This document shows, piece by piece, positions 12,162-23,294 of a stretch of DNA of 64,000 nt. The stretch is from Astrocystis sublimbata (Eukaryota > Ascomycota > Sordariomycetes > Xylariales > Xylariaceae), in NCBI GenBank assembly GCA_022453515.1, contig JAJNNY010000032.1:124001-188000 (forward strand), read 5' to 3'. A program made the position numbers and the translations under genes. How positions within the stretch are numbered: the first letter of the stretch is position 1; each line of letters begins with the position of its first letter. The notes beneath the pieces are model-generated. The model did no database searches. It worked only from the letters and a program-made list of their open reading frames with translations, and had not been told where the DNA came from.

Positions 12162-13222
12162 GGTGCTGCGAGTGCAAGACGTGCGATGGGCGAGATGGGC
12201 GAGATGTCGGTCCACGGTATGATGACCTCGCATTGATGTAAGGCGAGTAAGGCTCGATGCTCGATGGCCACAGCCGTATCAAGCAAGGCGCCTTGGTTCT
12301 GGGCTTCACTCGAATACGATTACTCCGGTTTCAACGCCCTGGGCCAGTCAGGAGGCAACGATAGTCGCGTCGCGAACCACGGCCTGTATCGCTGGCAAAT
12401 GACTATTGCTCGACCCAAGCATCCAAGGTAGAGCACGGGCAATGGCACCCTATCAGGCCTGTGGCCTATTCGGGACGCGGTGAGGGTTGGCGATGTGGCT
12501 TGTGATTGTCTTAATCGTAGATAAGTAAGTGATATCACTCCGAGTCCATACCTAGTTCTGATGATGGATATGCCTCAACAACGTACAGTGTTAGAAACTT
12601 GAAATCACACTGGCCATCAAAAGGCTAATGCAAGAGAGAGACGCTCACTCTATGCCATATGGCACTTCTCCGTACCCATATGCAGAAAATGCAGATTACA
12701 TAGTAGACCTAATCTCTGGTACATGTAGAGGGCATGCAAAATAGGTAAATGCCAGTCCCTACGGGCCGCGGTTTACATGCAGATAATCTGAGTTAGGTAG
12801 TAGGTACCTTAGGTAGGTAGATGCAGCCTGGATTGGCGAGCAAGGTACATTAGGTACATACCTACATGGGCTTCTTACTAAGACTGGATTCTTCCCGTGT
12901 CCAATCACTCTGCATGTCTGGTCCAACCATACAAGTGGCCGACCGATGCTTGTACTTATTTCCGACGCGCCTCCGCATAGAGCCGGCTAAGGACCCCACA
13001 CCTTGCTCACAATGATTATCAACCGCATCTACAAGAGATATCAGTGGCGAGAAGCTCTCCGCCCGCCAGATATTTGCACCATATAGTCACGGGAGAGCCT
13101 CGGTATATACGCATATGCGCCTTACATCGAAATTGCCGGCAGAAATACGAATAAAATACGGATAGAATATGCGCAGACTAGAGTCTTGAACTTCCCCTCT
13201 CTGTTGCCGTCGCTCTGTCGCC
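12162..13222. other. Divergent intergenic region between wdr8 and cnxABC
   Basis: About 1 kb holding both promoters. It contains several copies of the TAGGTA/GGTACCTTAGGTAGG motif at 12791-12870. No coding segment was recognised. Confidence 0.55.
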
Positions 13223-15336
13223 ATGCCGATACAGCGCTTGGCGGCCCGGTCCATCAGGCCCTCGGCGCCGGTGGCGTTGCCGATAACGAAACCGAAGGCT
13301 CGGCCATATGCTGTGTCTGTGAGACATGCTGCAACAACGGCTTCAGCAGCCGCAGAGGGGCAAGACTCCGGTTCTACCATCTCGAAAGCGCCCTTGACTC
13401 GGCACACTTCTCGTCGGGCTCTTCTTCACGACGCCAGGCCCTTCTCGGACTTTCTCACCGACAACTTTCACCGACAGCATGACTACCTGCGTATATCCCT
13501 CACTGAGAGATGTAACCTTCGGTGTGTTTACTGCATGCCTGAGGAGGGCGTCCCCCTCTCGCCGCAGAATGAGCTTCTGACTACGCCTGAGATCATCATG
13601 CTCTCAACCCTCTTCGTTTCTCAGGGTGTCACTAAGATTCGCCTCACGGGCGGGGAACCGACAGTCAGAAGAGACATCTTGCCATTGATGAGGCAGATCG
13701 GTGCCCTTCGACCTTACGGACTTCGTGAGCTTTGCCTGACAACCAACGGGCTAGCCTTGCATCGAAAGCTGGAGGACATGGTGGAAGCAGGATTGACTGG
13801 CGTCAACCTGAGTCTCGACACTCTTGACCCCTGGCAGTTTCAAATCATGACTAGGCGGAAAGGATTCGACGCCGTCATGAAGAGCATAGAGAAGGTCCTG
13901 GAGCTGAATAAGGTTGGCGCGGGCATCAAGTTAAAGATCAACTGTGTGGTCATGAGAGGGGTCAACGATAGGGAAATTATACCCTTTGTTGAGATGACAC
14001 GGGAGAGGGATATCGAGGTGAGGTTTATCGAGTATATGCCTTTTGACGGCAACAAGTGGAACAAGGGTAAAATGTTCAACTATTCTGAAATGTTGGATCT
14101 CATCAGAGAAAGCTATCCGGGGCTTGAGAAATTGGCAGGCCACAAAAACGACACAAGCAAATCATACAAGATCCCGGGCTTCACGGGCAGTCTTGGTTTC
14201 ATCACCAGCATGACGCACAACTTCTGCGGCACTTGCAACCGACTCCGCATCACGAGCGACGGCAATCTCAAGGTCTGCCTCTTCGGCAACACGGAGGTCT
14301 CACTGCGAGATATCTTGAGGCAGTCTAACAACGACGAGCCAATTGACGAGGCAGCTTTCGAGGCTATGAAACAGATCGAGATGGACAGGAAGCAAGGTCA
14401 TATACATACGTCCACACCGCGTGGCATGGCACCGAATGAAGAGGAGCTACTAAATGTCATCGGCTTGGCAGTCAAGAGGAAGAAAGCGAAACATGCTGGC
14501 ATCGGTGAATTGGAACACATGAAGAACAGACCGATGATCCTGATAGGTGGGTGAACTTCTCGCTGGCGGTGGAAAAATACCGGTGAAGGGCGCCACGGGA
14601 TGGGCTGGGCTAGCCTGTCGCTCTCCGCTCAAGCTGAACCATTCGCCTGGCAGATTCACGGAGCCCAATATTTGACAGCCATTATCGACCATCGCACCTT
14701 ACAGCCCCCTTCAATGTCATTCGCCATGGTCCGTCACTATTGAGCCACATGAGCCCCCTGCCGCACGACTTCAGGAACCATGCGCGTCTGCAACAGATCC
14801 GTTGTCAGTCTACCACTCACCGGCCACCAGAACGTCAAACGGATGGGAACAGGTTGACGCATGTCTCGGAGTCGGGCGCTGCTCACATGGTATCTATCTC
14901 GGACAAGTCGCCGACCAAAAGATTGGCCAAAGCTACCTGCAGCGTTCGATTTACGGACAGGACCGCCTGCCGGCTCATACAAGAGAATCAAATCAAGAAA
15001 GGGGATGTTTTGGGCGTGGCCCGGGTGGCTGGCATCATGGCCGCCAAAAGAACATCAGACCTTATCCCATTATGTCATCCTATCGCACTTTCCAAGGTAA
15101 CAGTGGACCTCCAGCTCGTGCAGAATCACGACGAGGCTGGCCGGGTCGACATCGAGACTACGGTGACTTGCGAAGGCAAGACGGGCGTGGAAATGGAAGC
15201 ACTGACAGCCGCTTCCACAGCGGCCTTGACGATCTACGATATGTGCAAGGCGGTAGATAAGCAGATGACAATTGAAGGTCTCAAGGTCGTCTTGAAGGAA
15301 GGCGGTAAGAGCGGACGATGGGTCGACGGTATGTAG
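13223..15336 (+). CDS. cnxABC: Bifunctional molybdopterin precursor synthase MoaA-MoaC (CnxABC/MOCS1)
   Basis: Makes cyclic pyranopterin monophosphate from GTP, the first step of molybdenum cofactor synthesis needed by nitrate reductase, xanthine dehydrogenase and sulfite oxidase. Exons 13223-14546 and 14654-15336 sum to 2007 nt, or 668 aa. The first ~70 residues are Arg/Ala/Ser-rich with almost no acid, a probable mitochondrial presequence. The MoaA part has the radical-SAM CNLRCVYC cluster site (Cys97, 101, 104), LTGGEPT, and the second cluster site FCGTCNRLRITSDGNLKVC. The MoaC part has LTHVSESGAAHMVSISDKS, GDVLGVARVAGIMAAKRTSD, PLCHPI, GVEMEALTAASTAALTIYD and MCKAVDK. The intron 14547-14653 lies between the domains. 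If it is unspliced, MoaA stops after ...MILIGG (443 aa). Downstream sequence has no other gene in this unit. Confidence 0.93.
14547..14653 (+). promoter_or_regulatory. cnxABC: Isoform-switch intron of cnxABC (retained gives Gly-Gly-stop)
   Basis: 107-bp intron with 5' site G|GTGGGT, branch-like GCTGAAC and 3' site GGCAG. The bases around the donor encode ATA GGT GGG TGA, so retention ends MoaA in Ile-Gly-Gly and a stop. Splicing joins ILI to DSRSPIFDSHY in phase and continues into MoaC. Human MOCS1A needs a C-terminal double glycine, and fused MOCS1AB forms lack it. That both isoforms are used here is an inference. Confidence 0.6.
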
Positions 15337-18199
15337 GATGGCCCACCGGCTTTGTCGACTTGACGCTGCCGTTGGCTGATCTAATGAGGATCGCGATCAA
15401 CCGTATCTCCCATGCCCGAGCGTACCACGAAGTGTCTTAGGCTTATCTCCGTTTGTAAGATGCTAGGTCTATGGTATCTGCGTCTAACTGACATCTGTGT
15501 CAGACCACATCAGCATGGAGTTGCTGTGTTCTACACCGATATGGGGAAAATTGGATACACCGACGTCAATAATGTAATATACACCAGATAATAAGCATCG
15601 AGTTGGCTAATGCTGCTTGGCATCCATTTCATGCATTGAAGATCTTGATCTTGAAGAAAAACACACAAAACCGAAACTGACTTGCTTGAGAAACGCATCG
15701 TACCAGCCATGACTGACAAGCATGCACGTCACGAAACCTAGCTACTCATGAGAGGGTTGCCAAATGTGGAGGTGGATCTATATGCTGCTCTCATAAGTAA
15801 ATAATCCAAGATGATGCCGGAGGCAGACAGGTGCAAAGAACATGCCTGCATGCTTAGGATTTCCTGATCCGGAGCGGTGCCAACCACCAATTACGGTTGA
15901 GCGATAACGGCGCAAAAGCTCAAGCCCACTTGGCAATTCGAACTTGTCAGGCTGCGCCAGGGTCCAGAGTTATATCACTGCAGGTCGCATACATACGCAT
16001 GCGTTGCGCAGTATCTAACTGAATACGTACTTACCTTAGATCTGTCTTGGCTAGCAGGTCCAGTACAACACCAATCCTATTTACGCTGGACGGCATTCGT
16101 GGCGTACCTAGCCTTTTCATCTTGCTGATAATTTCACCAGCCCGTCCATCTATGGCAAAGACCTGCCCTTGCCTAGGCATATGGCGTTCGTAGTCCGGAG
16201 AGAAAACCCTTCCCGGTCAATCTAACACGGACCGATTTGGTCGCCCAAGGAGCCGAAGCCAGGGGCCTTGGCCAGCGAGCCCAGATAATTTTGGCTACTC
16301 AAGTAGGTAGCTCGGTAGCTTCCATACCAAAATCCGTCCCTTTTGCATTTGGTTGTAGGCTTGGCATAAGTATACCTTACGTACTTGCACCGCATTAGTG
16401 TGTCTTGCAGTATCCAATCAGCGTCGACCGAAAGATAAAGCTGCAGCAGTCAAGGCACTGTAGGGTACAGTGCTTCTCCTCCGCATAGACTGTCGTGTGC
16501 GACTTGGGTTTGGGTCCATGGCTGCATGGATGGTTGAATAGCATCGCCGGGGCCGGTAGCGCAACGTCTCTACCTCCATACATCGCGGAGGTGGTGTCTC
16601 TGCATTGGCCCAGGTGCCAGGATGACAGTTTATGAGTACTGATGTTTGATCACCAACCTTGCCGGCAGTGTTGTTGAATCGAATGCTTTACTGCTGTGGA
16701 TCGTATCGGGATCTCTCTTCCTTGGAAATTTTTAATCTTCCCGTAACAACCATTCAAATAAAAAGGAAGCGGTAGTCGGTGATCCGGAAGTGGATGGCAT
16801 CGCGATTGTTGAGGAAACACTATGTAAGGTAGGGTAAGGGCGAGTTTATCAGTGGGGTTGCGCGGAGCTGTCAAAAGTTTACGAAAGGTACTCAGACTCG
16901 TCAGGCACCTCAACTTAGTCAGTTGCCCTGACGTAGAAGCAGAACTACGATTGAGTCGTCGAAAGAGTGAGCTGACTTTTTAATGGAATTCACATGTCGA
17001 CCGCAAAGAAGCAGCACTCAATTCCAAGGCCTCCCAGTAAGTAAACTCGGTAAAGTAGTTGGCTTCGCTTACTCAGCTCCGAGTTTCTGAAGCGCATTCA
17101 ACGGGTTCTCGTGGATGCGATGGAGATGGCAAAAGCATGCGTCTAACGGTCCCGGTGTCGGCCACCCCGACGCAAGCCGAAAGAAACAAGACGACCGAGT
17201 TGCCACGCAGCACCGTTTTGCCACGAAGCAAGCAACCATCTCGCCATCCGCGGCGCAGGCCAGTAAGACCTGCGGTAGCTCGCTCGGCTCGGTTGGATAA
17301 TTCCAAGTTGAGCGTTGTCGGCTGCCAAACGCTCTCGACGGTTTGGGAAGACGACGAGGATCGAGATGGCAGTGTCGTCGCCGAGGTAGCAATGGCTGTA
17401 TGACGTGCACGTTACCCCATGGGCTCGCGCTCCGAATGGCTGATCGTGTTCACTACCGCCTAAGATCAGCAAATGCTAAGTGAGGAGGAACTGCCAGTCA
17501 GATAGCAAATGGTCGATGGCTGGTGTTGACCGCCGCTTACACCTTGCACATCAGTGCTACTCAGTGCTACCTCGCCGCCGGCGTACGGCAGGCTCGACAG
17601 GGCCCGACAGGATCTACAAGTCGTGAAAAGGTGGCCAGACGAGCCAGAGGTACAACTAGTCGACGCTCACGGTATGCACTTGCAGAATAACACGGCCTGC
17701 TCGCCTGTCAGCAGGGCAGCTGCAGCAGCAACACAGTGTGAGACCTGCGAGACAGGCGTGCCAAGATGAGCAGAGTGGGCCTTGCAGGGCGACCCTGAGA
17801 CCAGGCTGGGCCAATGACAGGGCGCTGGTTAGAGTCGATGATCCAGGATGCTAAATTGTAATTGACAATCGCTACTACCTCTCACTACGGGCGGTAGTTT
17901 GTGGGCTAGTATACCTTGGGATACCTGGCCAGGAGCCACCTCGCCTGGCAGCTACGCTTTCGGAGGGGGGGCCTCGCCCACTCGCCCACATGGACCGGCA
18001 TGGGTCGGCAGGGATAGACGCTGATGCGGAGGTATCGATAGGTAGCGCAGGACGAAGGTGGACAAGGTAGCAAGGTAGCAAGGTAGCCGACTAACACCTT
18101 ATCAGTAGCGTGCCTCCCTCCGAACACATCGTGAACCGCTCCCGTCCAGTGTCGTGTGCTGCTTTTCGCTTCTGCCCGCGTCGCCATTACTTGGGCATC
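15337..18199. other. Long spacer; no gene recognised
   Basis: Holds the 3' region of cnxABC and sequence upstream of the FYVE gene. Open frames at 17059-17403 (+, 114 codons) and 17069-17410 (-) mirror each other and show no motif. A short tandem repeat lies at 18063-18088. Nothing else is supportable. Confidence 0.5.
18063..18088. repeat. Tandem repeat, unit AAGGTAGC, about 3 copies
   Basis: Three head-to-tail copies of AAGGTAGC, seen directly in the spacer upstream of the FYVE gene. Confidence 0.8.
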
Positions 18200-18983
18200 A
18201 TCCCACCCTTCATCCCACCTACCTCCTAACCCGCCACGCTCTCCCGCCACGATTCTCATCCGTAGTCACAGAAACTCGTCTGTACCTCAACAACACCAAT
18301 AGTCTATTGTCTACCTACTGTATTGTCCATCGCCTATCCGACCCCCTGGTTCGCCCAATCCTCGCAGCCATTCTCAGCCACTAGAAACCAGAGATCGATC
18401 GATCGATTTCTTTCTACACGCAGTCTCCTACCGCTCTTTGACGTACGCCCGAGCACATTGTGTACGGTACAAGTACAAACGAGCGCCAAACGGCCGGACA
18501 GCAACAGTTCCGCTTCGGCACCCGCTACTTTTAGGTATCGCAACGGTCGGACAACCAAGACAGCGCCTCACAGCAACCGAGGGTGTCCTTTGTTGCTCTT
18601 ATCAAACCGAAGGCATCCCGACGCGCATCTGTATTCTGGTAGATCAAGCAAGTCCATCGTACGAGGACCAGATTTCTGCTATTCTTCGTTGTGCAGTCCG
18701 CAAGCTGTGTTTGGCTCTTTCGCTCCCGGAGTCGATCGAGTTCCATCGCCACGCATTAGTGCAAGTCATACTCGCCAACACGAACAACTTACACCAACCA
18801 TCACTCATTGTGTTTGGTCCCCCCCTTGCGCAACTCTAAGTCGTCAACAACAGCCGACAATCCGACCACCACAGAAACACTCATTCCACCAGAGGAAGCC
18901 CGACGACGTCTTGTTTCCACTTGCGATTATACACTGTACGATTGACTTTGGTCGTGTGGTAGTCCTGCCACGAATTTCCCAGA
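18200..18983 (+). promoter_or_regulatory. Probable promoter and long C-rich 5' leader of the FYVE gene
   Basis: About 780 bp rich in CAAC/CCAC/TCG runs, typical of fungal transcript leaders, leading to ATG 18984. It carries an open frame (from 18323) of 228 codons in a different frame that overlaps the FYVE start and ends at 19009. Its Ser/Arg/Pro-rich, motif-free translation looks like leader sequence rather than a protein. Transcript start not determinable. Confidence 0.4.
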
Positions 18984-19993
18984 ATGGCAACCGACTTCAT
19001 AATGCCTAGAATGGCCGACACGAAGCCGTCGCACTACTTCCAGCACCAGCCGCAGCCGCACGCATATGCGCATGCACAGGCAACCGACTTCATGTCCCAG
19101 CAGGCGGCCGGCTATCAATCCCAGCAGGTATCCCCCCTGAGCTCCAACAACGGCTCCCCCACCTCGCCCAAACCATACAGCCGTCAGCGATTACGCCCAA
19201 TGTACATGCCTGCCGTCTTGCGCCCAACCCAGCACCCTTCCAAAAATGGCCAAGCGACAAAGCACGAGGGAGAACCTCAGACACCAACGCAGGATGACGA
19301 CAGGCCTATGTCATCTGCTAATAGCTTCATAACCCTGCCTGTCTTGGGAGCTTGGGGCCGCCCCGGCCGACGACCTACCGATGATGATGATGGGAAATGC
19401 GACGACAGCAGTTGGAACCTTGATCTGTTCCCCAAGCCGACTGCACCGCCGACACGGCAGCACTGGAAGGTATGTTTTACATCGTAACCAGGCCTCTCGC
19501 ATCTTTGCACAGTTCGGCACAAACTGCCCAGTGCTATAGGTGCGGGTCGGGTCATGAGCTACTAGTTATGCTTCGTGAAAGAAGCAGCTAGCTAATACGC
19601 ACTTTTTAGCCCGACACTCGAGCCTCCATTTGTGACGAACCTTCATGCTTGCGCCACTTCAACTACTGGACAAGACGACATCATTGCCGAAGATGTGGAA
19701 ATATCTTTTGCGATTTTCACTCTGCCTTTGCTGTTCCGCTCGACCAGGATGCGCACTATAATCCCCGGGCAACCGTGAGCCGGGCATGTGCGCATTGTTT
19801 TTCGGAATTCCAGGCTTGGCGCAGCAGAACGAATAGTCAAGCGTCCAGCGATGACTCGTCCGACAGGAATGTTTCCCAAACCGTACCTGCCAGCCCTATT
19901 GTTGCCACTCCGGGCGGGTTGGCACCCAAAGGTCCGAAGCCGGCTGAGGTCGCTATGAGTGTTCCGCGAGACTGGCACTGGAGCACCTTCTAG
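18984..19993 (+). CDS. FYVE-type zinc-finger protein, 2 exons
   Basis: Small protein (289 aa) with one FYVE domain, the module that binds phosphatidylinositol 3-phosphate on endosomes and vacuoles. Exons 18984-19469 and 19610-19993 join in phase 0 through GTATGT..TTTTTAG. Residues 1-150 are low-complexity (His/Gln/Pro/Ser) and probably disordered. The FYVE domain covers about residues 160-235: WKPD (the WxxD motif, formed across the splice junction at residue 162/163), CDEPSC, RRHHCRRCGNIFC (the lipid-binding RRHHCR patch) and SRACAHC (the RVC-like strand). The metal-binding Cys/His set appears complete. The tail is Ser/Pro-rich and ends in RDWHWSTF. Endosomal recruitment is a family inference; no other domain indicates a specific job. 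Confidence 0.85.
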
Positions 19994-21989
19994 GCCGCAC
20001 ACGATACAGACGGTTCAAATGAAAGAGTTTCTTTTCGACTTGGGTACACGCCTTCTCAGCCTTCCATCGTCATGGTAGCAAAGGTCGATTCACTTCATTG
20101 AAACCTAGCCAAATCCGGTCGCACACTATTCACGACGCAACGCTATATCACACCAATGACATATCTTGTCACATACAGATGAACGATTCCTTACACAGAT
20201 GAGTTTACGAGCATAAACACCGCGATCATACATTGAGTCAAGGATAGCATTCAGGGTACAGGGTCTTTCTTGGACTACATTTTCTGCATTTATGATACCC
20301 AGCATGAGGGCATTTTTCCCCTGGGACCGGCTATAAACAGCGAGTTTATAGACATTTGTTTTATTTGGTTTTTGTCCTTGGAAGCCGGTCTTGCTTCATG
20401 GGTGAGGCACATTTGATTTACGATTTATATCGGTCGTTTATAGAAGGGATTCGGAACATTGGTGGAGTTTTGGGAGTCTTCACATTTTGTTTACGGGGCG
20501 CTAGCAAGCAAATGTTTGCGAGGCCTCGGATAGCGCTTAGTTGGATCACCGCCACCTATCTACCTAGGTACTTGTCAGTTGAGCATACAATATGTATGTT
20601 CGGCTTGCATTCGGAGTGCTACGACTTACTACGGATTGTTTCTTGGGATTGTTGGGCCTGTGAGCCCCCAACAACAAGACATGTTCTACGTACTACTGCT
20701 GTTTCATCACGTCAAAATATAATGACATAATTTGAGGACACGTTCATCTATCCGTACTTTCGCTCTCCCTTGTGTCCGAGTCCTAGCGATGCACCCACTC
20801 CCTTAATCCTCCTAGTAATTGCCGATATGCTCTATGTGCCCGATTTCGATGCAAATCGATATGGAGCAAGCCTCCTTGGCATCCTGGGTATCATACTTAC
20901 TATTTATATACCACTTCGTCTTTTGCGCATCCATGACCAAGGCAGGGGCCGAGTGGCTACCTTTGCCTACCTAGAACAACTTTGGGAGGGGTGAGGGCAG
21001 ATGGATACTTACGTACGTACGTACATTCGGTTGAGTCGCTCCTTAATGCCTGGTACCAGTGGAGAGCGCCTATGTGCCTACATACTAGAGCATACATGGA
21101 TGGATGGATGAATGCAGAGTTGAGTACATAACCTTGTATGTTCACTTTGAGATAGCAGGCTCTAAACCTCCGTCCTTTTTCGTTTTCCCCCGCATCGTAA
21201 AATGTTTGTTTACGATAGATAGCTAGCTCCTTATAAGTCGGGTGTGTTCTTGCTTCTTGGATGGTGATCATCAGGCGGAGAGAGAGAGAAGAGGAAAATG
21301 GGGAAAGGGCGGGGTTGTGGTATAGTGAGGGAGAGACAGAGCAACTAATCGGTAGAGGACTGCTGTGCTTTTCATTTAGAGTCAGACCGCTCACTCTGTA
21401 ATATATATAGACAAAGATCATGTATCTATATCGGGATGGTCACATGGTTTTGAAAAGAATTATTGTCCGTTTCGAATAGTGCAAAGATGATGAGATTCCT
21501 GCGATTAGCAACGAGCCTTTCAAGTATACTTACTCATGCCAAACCTCACTTCTTGTAGACTCAATGTTGGTGAGATAATCATTAAAGTATCACATAAGGT
21601 GTACACTGCCAAGCATTTGAAAATAAACTTATACGTAATTCTCATTCTTTAAAATGTGTATATCTAAATGCTATTGTCTACCTCCTCATGGAACAAACCA
21701 CTCATGAAGCCCGTACCTCAGCCGGATATTTAAGGCCAAAGGATGATGCGGCCCAGGTGAAATATTGGTACAATGCATATTGATTTGGTTGTGATGTGAA
21801 AATCCTCGTTTGATCTCGTAACCCTACCCTAACTTGATGAGTCCCTACATGACTCCTTGATGACTTTTCCCTGCTCCTAAACTCCTAAAAATCATATTTC
21901 GACCCAGCGGCTAACTGCGGCGCTGGCGTGTAGATCAAACGTCCGTCGTGAGAATTGGATATTTGATTGGACATTTGATTGGTGGGCCA
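19994..21989. other. Spacer between convergent FYVE and elongase genes
   Basis: Contains 3' regions of both genes, a TACCTAGGTA palindrome at 20561-20570, a (CGTA)n run near 21010-21024 and AT-rich sequence around 21400-21700. Frames of 74-154 codons here carry no recognisable motif. No gene supported. Confidence 0.5.
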
Positions 21990-23294
21990 CTAGTTCTTCA
22001 TCTTAGGGACACGGAGTAGGCCATTCCCCTCGCTGGCACCAGATGAGCTGGTCGGGCTGGATGGCTCGGAGCTATCTTCAATGATGGCGTTTCCGTTGCT
22101 TTCACCGTACATCTCACGTTCGAGGCCACGTGCCGCGTCCCAGCTAGCTTTCTCGGCCAAGACGACGTTGCTGCGGCGGCGATCGGTCTTGCCGCGCACG
22201 ACCTCGGCCTTGCTGCGGCGGAGATAGCTGGCGACGAAGAAGGAGCCGAACAGATATGTCAGAGGAGCGAGGTAGGTGACATTGAGCCAGATGGCAAAGG
22301 TCTGACCGGTGGTGTCGATGCAGTTCACCTTCTGGTACTTCGTCCCGGCACCGGAAACGTGTACGGGTACGAGATATGATACGAAGGAGTGGACCATGGC
22401 CGCCGAGGCACCGATGATGAACTGCGAGATTTGCAGCGAGGTGAGAGATCGCTTGATGAACGTGGGGACTCGGATGTTGAACGCGGTTACTGTGTAGTAA
22501 GTGTACTATGAATCCGTTAGATAACTTTCAACAATAGTGCATTTGGGCGCAGAGCTCACCATGATCGAGTGTATAGCAGAGTTGAAGAATACGAAGATCC
22601 AGATAGGGACGGACATGTACCGCATCCCCGCCCACATGGCCATCATCGCGCCGGCATGATGGTAGGTCTGGAGGGTCGAGCTGAACTTGCCCTTGGCAAG
22701 AATAATGAGAGTATCAAAAACCTCGTAGAACTTGCTGATGTAGAACAGCCACCCGTAGAAAGCAAGACCGTTGTTCCAGAGTCGACCGCCCTGCTCGCGA
22801 CTCGGAGAACCCTCGATCCCTGAAAGCGAGCCCCATGTGCCGGTTGCCATGTTGTAGGTTTGAGCGTTCCTCAGACCAGAAGGCCCGTTCACCTTGCAGA
22901 AGCTATCGACGGTGCCAGCCCAACCATCAGGGCCGTTCGGGCTGACAAACGTATTCTGAAGTGTCCGTAGCATGCCGTACCATGTCCAAGCCGAGTACAC
23001 GGCGAGGAAGATGTTGTGCAAAACGACGAAGACATGGAAAGCTTTCGTTTTGCTGATGGCCCATGGCTTCTTGCCGGTAGATCTGTTGTAGGCGTTGAGG
23101 GCCTTTGCTGTGACTGCATAAACGGCAGCAATTGTGATGGGCACTCTAGCATCCAAGGCGGCTGTGTACCAATGATCGGGTATTGTGAAAAGATAGTCGA
23201 AGTGTGGGGGAGGGATTGGTTGTGGATCTGAATGAGGCGGGAATTTGAAGAGACTGGCCGCCGGGGACGACGCGAAGACGATGGGTGCCGACAT
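21990..23294 (-). CDS. ELO-family fatty acid elongase (3-ketoacyl-CoA synthase), QxxHH type
   Basis: Membrane condensing enzyme that extends acyl-CoA with malonyl-CoA in the ER. Exons 23294-22560 and 22505-21990 (54-bp intron, CTAAC branch) give 416 aa. ELO signatures in order: KFYEVFDT (residues 188-195), LQTYHHAGAM (209-218), and NSAIHSIM|YTYY (238-249) across the splice. Several hydrophobic segments fit the seven-helix fold (about 50-65, 85-110, 178-200, 228-248 and more in exon 2). The histidine box reads Q209-T-Y-H-H, not the common HxxHH. Gln at the first position is known from delta-9-type PUFA elongases and some fungal ELO paralogues. An insert at about 115-170 between helices is longer than in yeast Elo1-3. 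The C-terminal tail is polar and Ser-rich without an obvious KKxx signal. Substrate length is unknown. Confidence 0.9.

Noticed and set aside
17059..17410. Mirrored 114/113-codon frames on opposite strands
   Set aside because: Both arise from a GC-rich stretch with few stops; no motif or leader signals support either.
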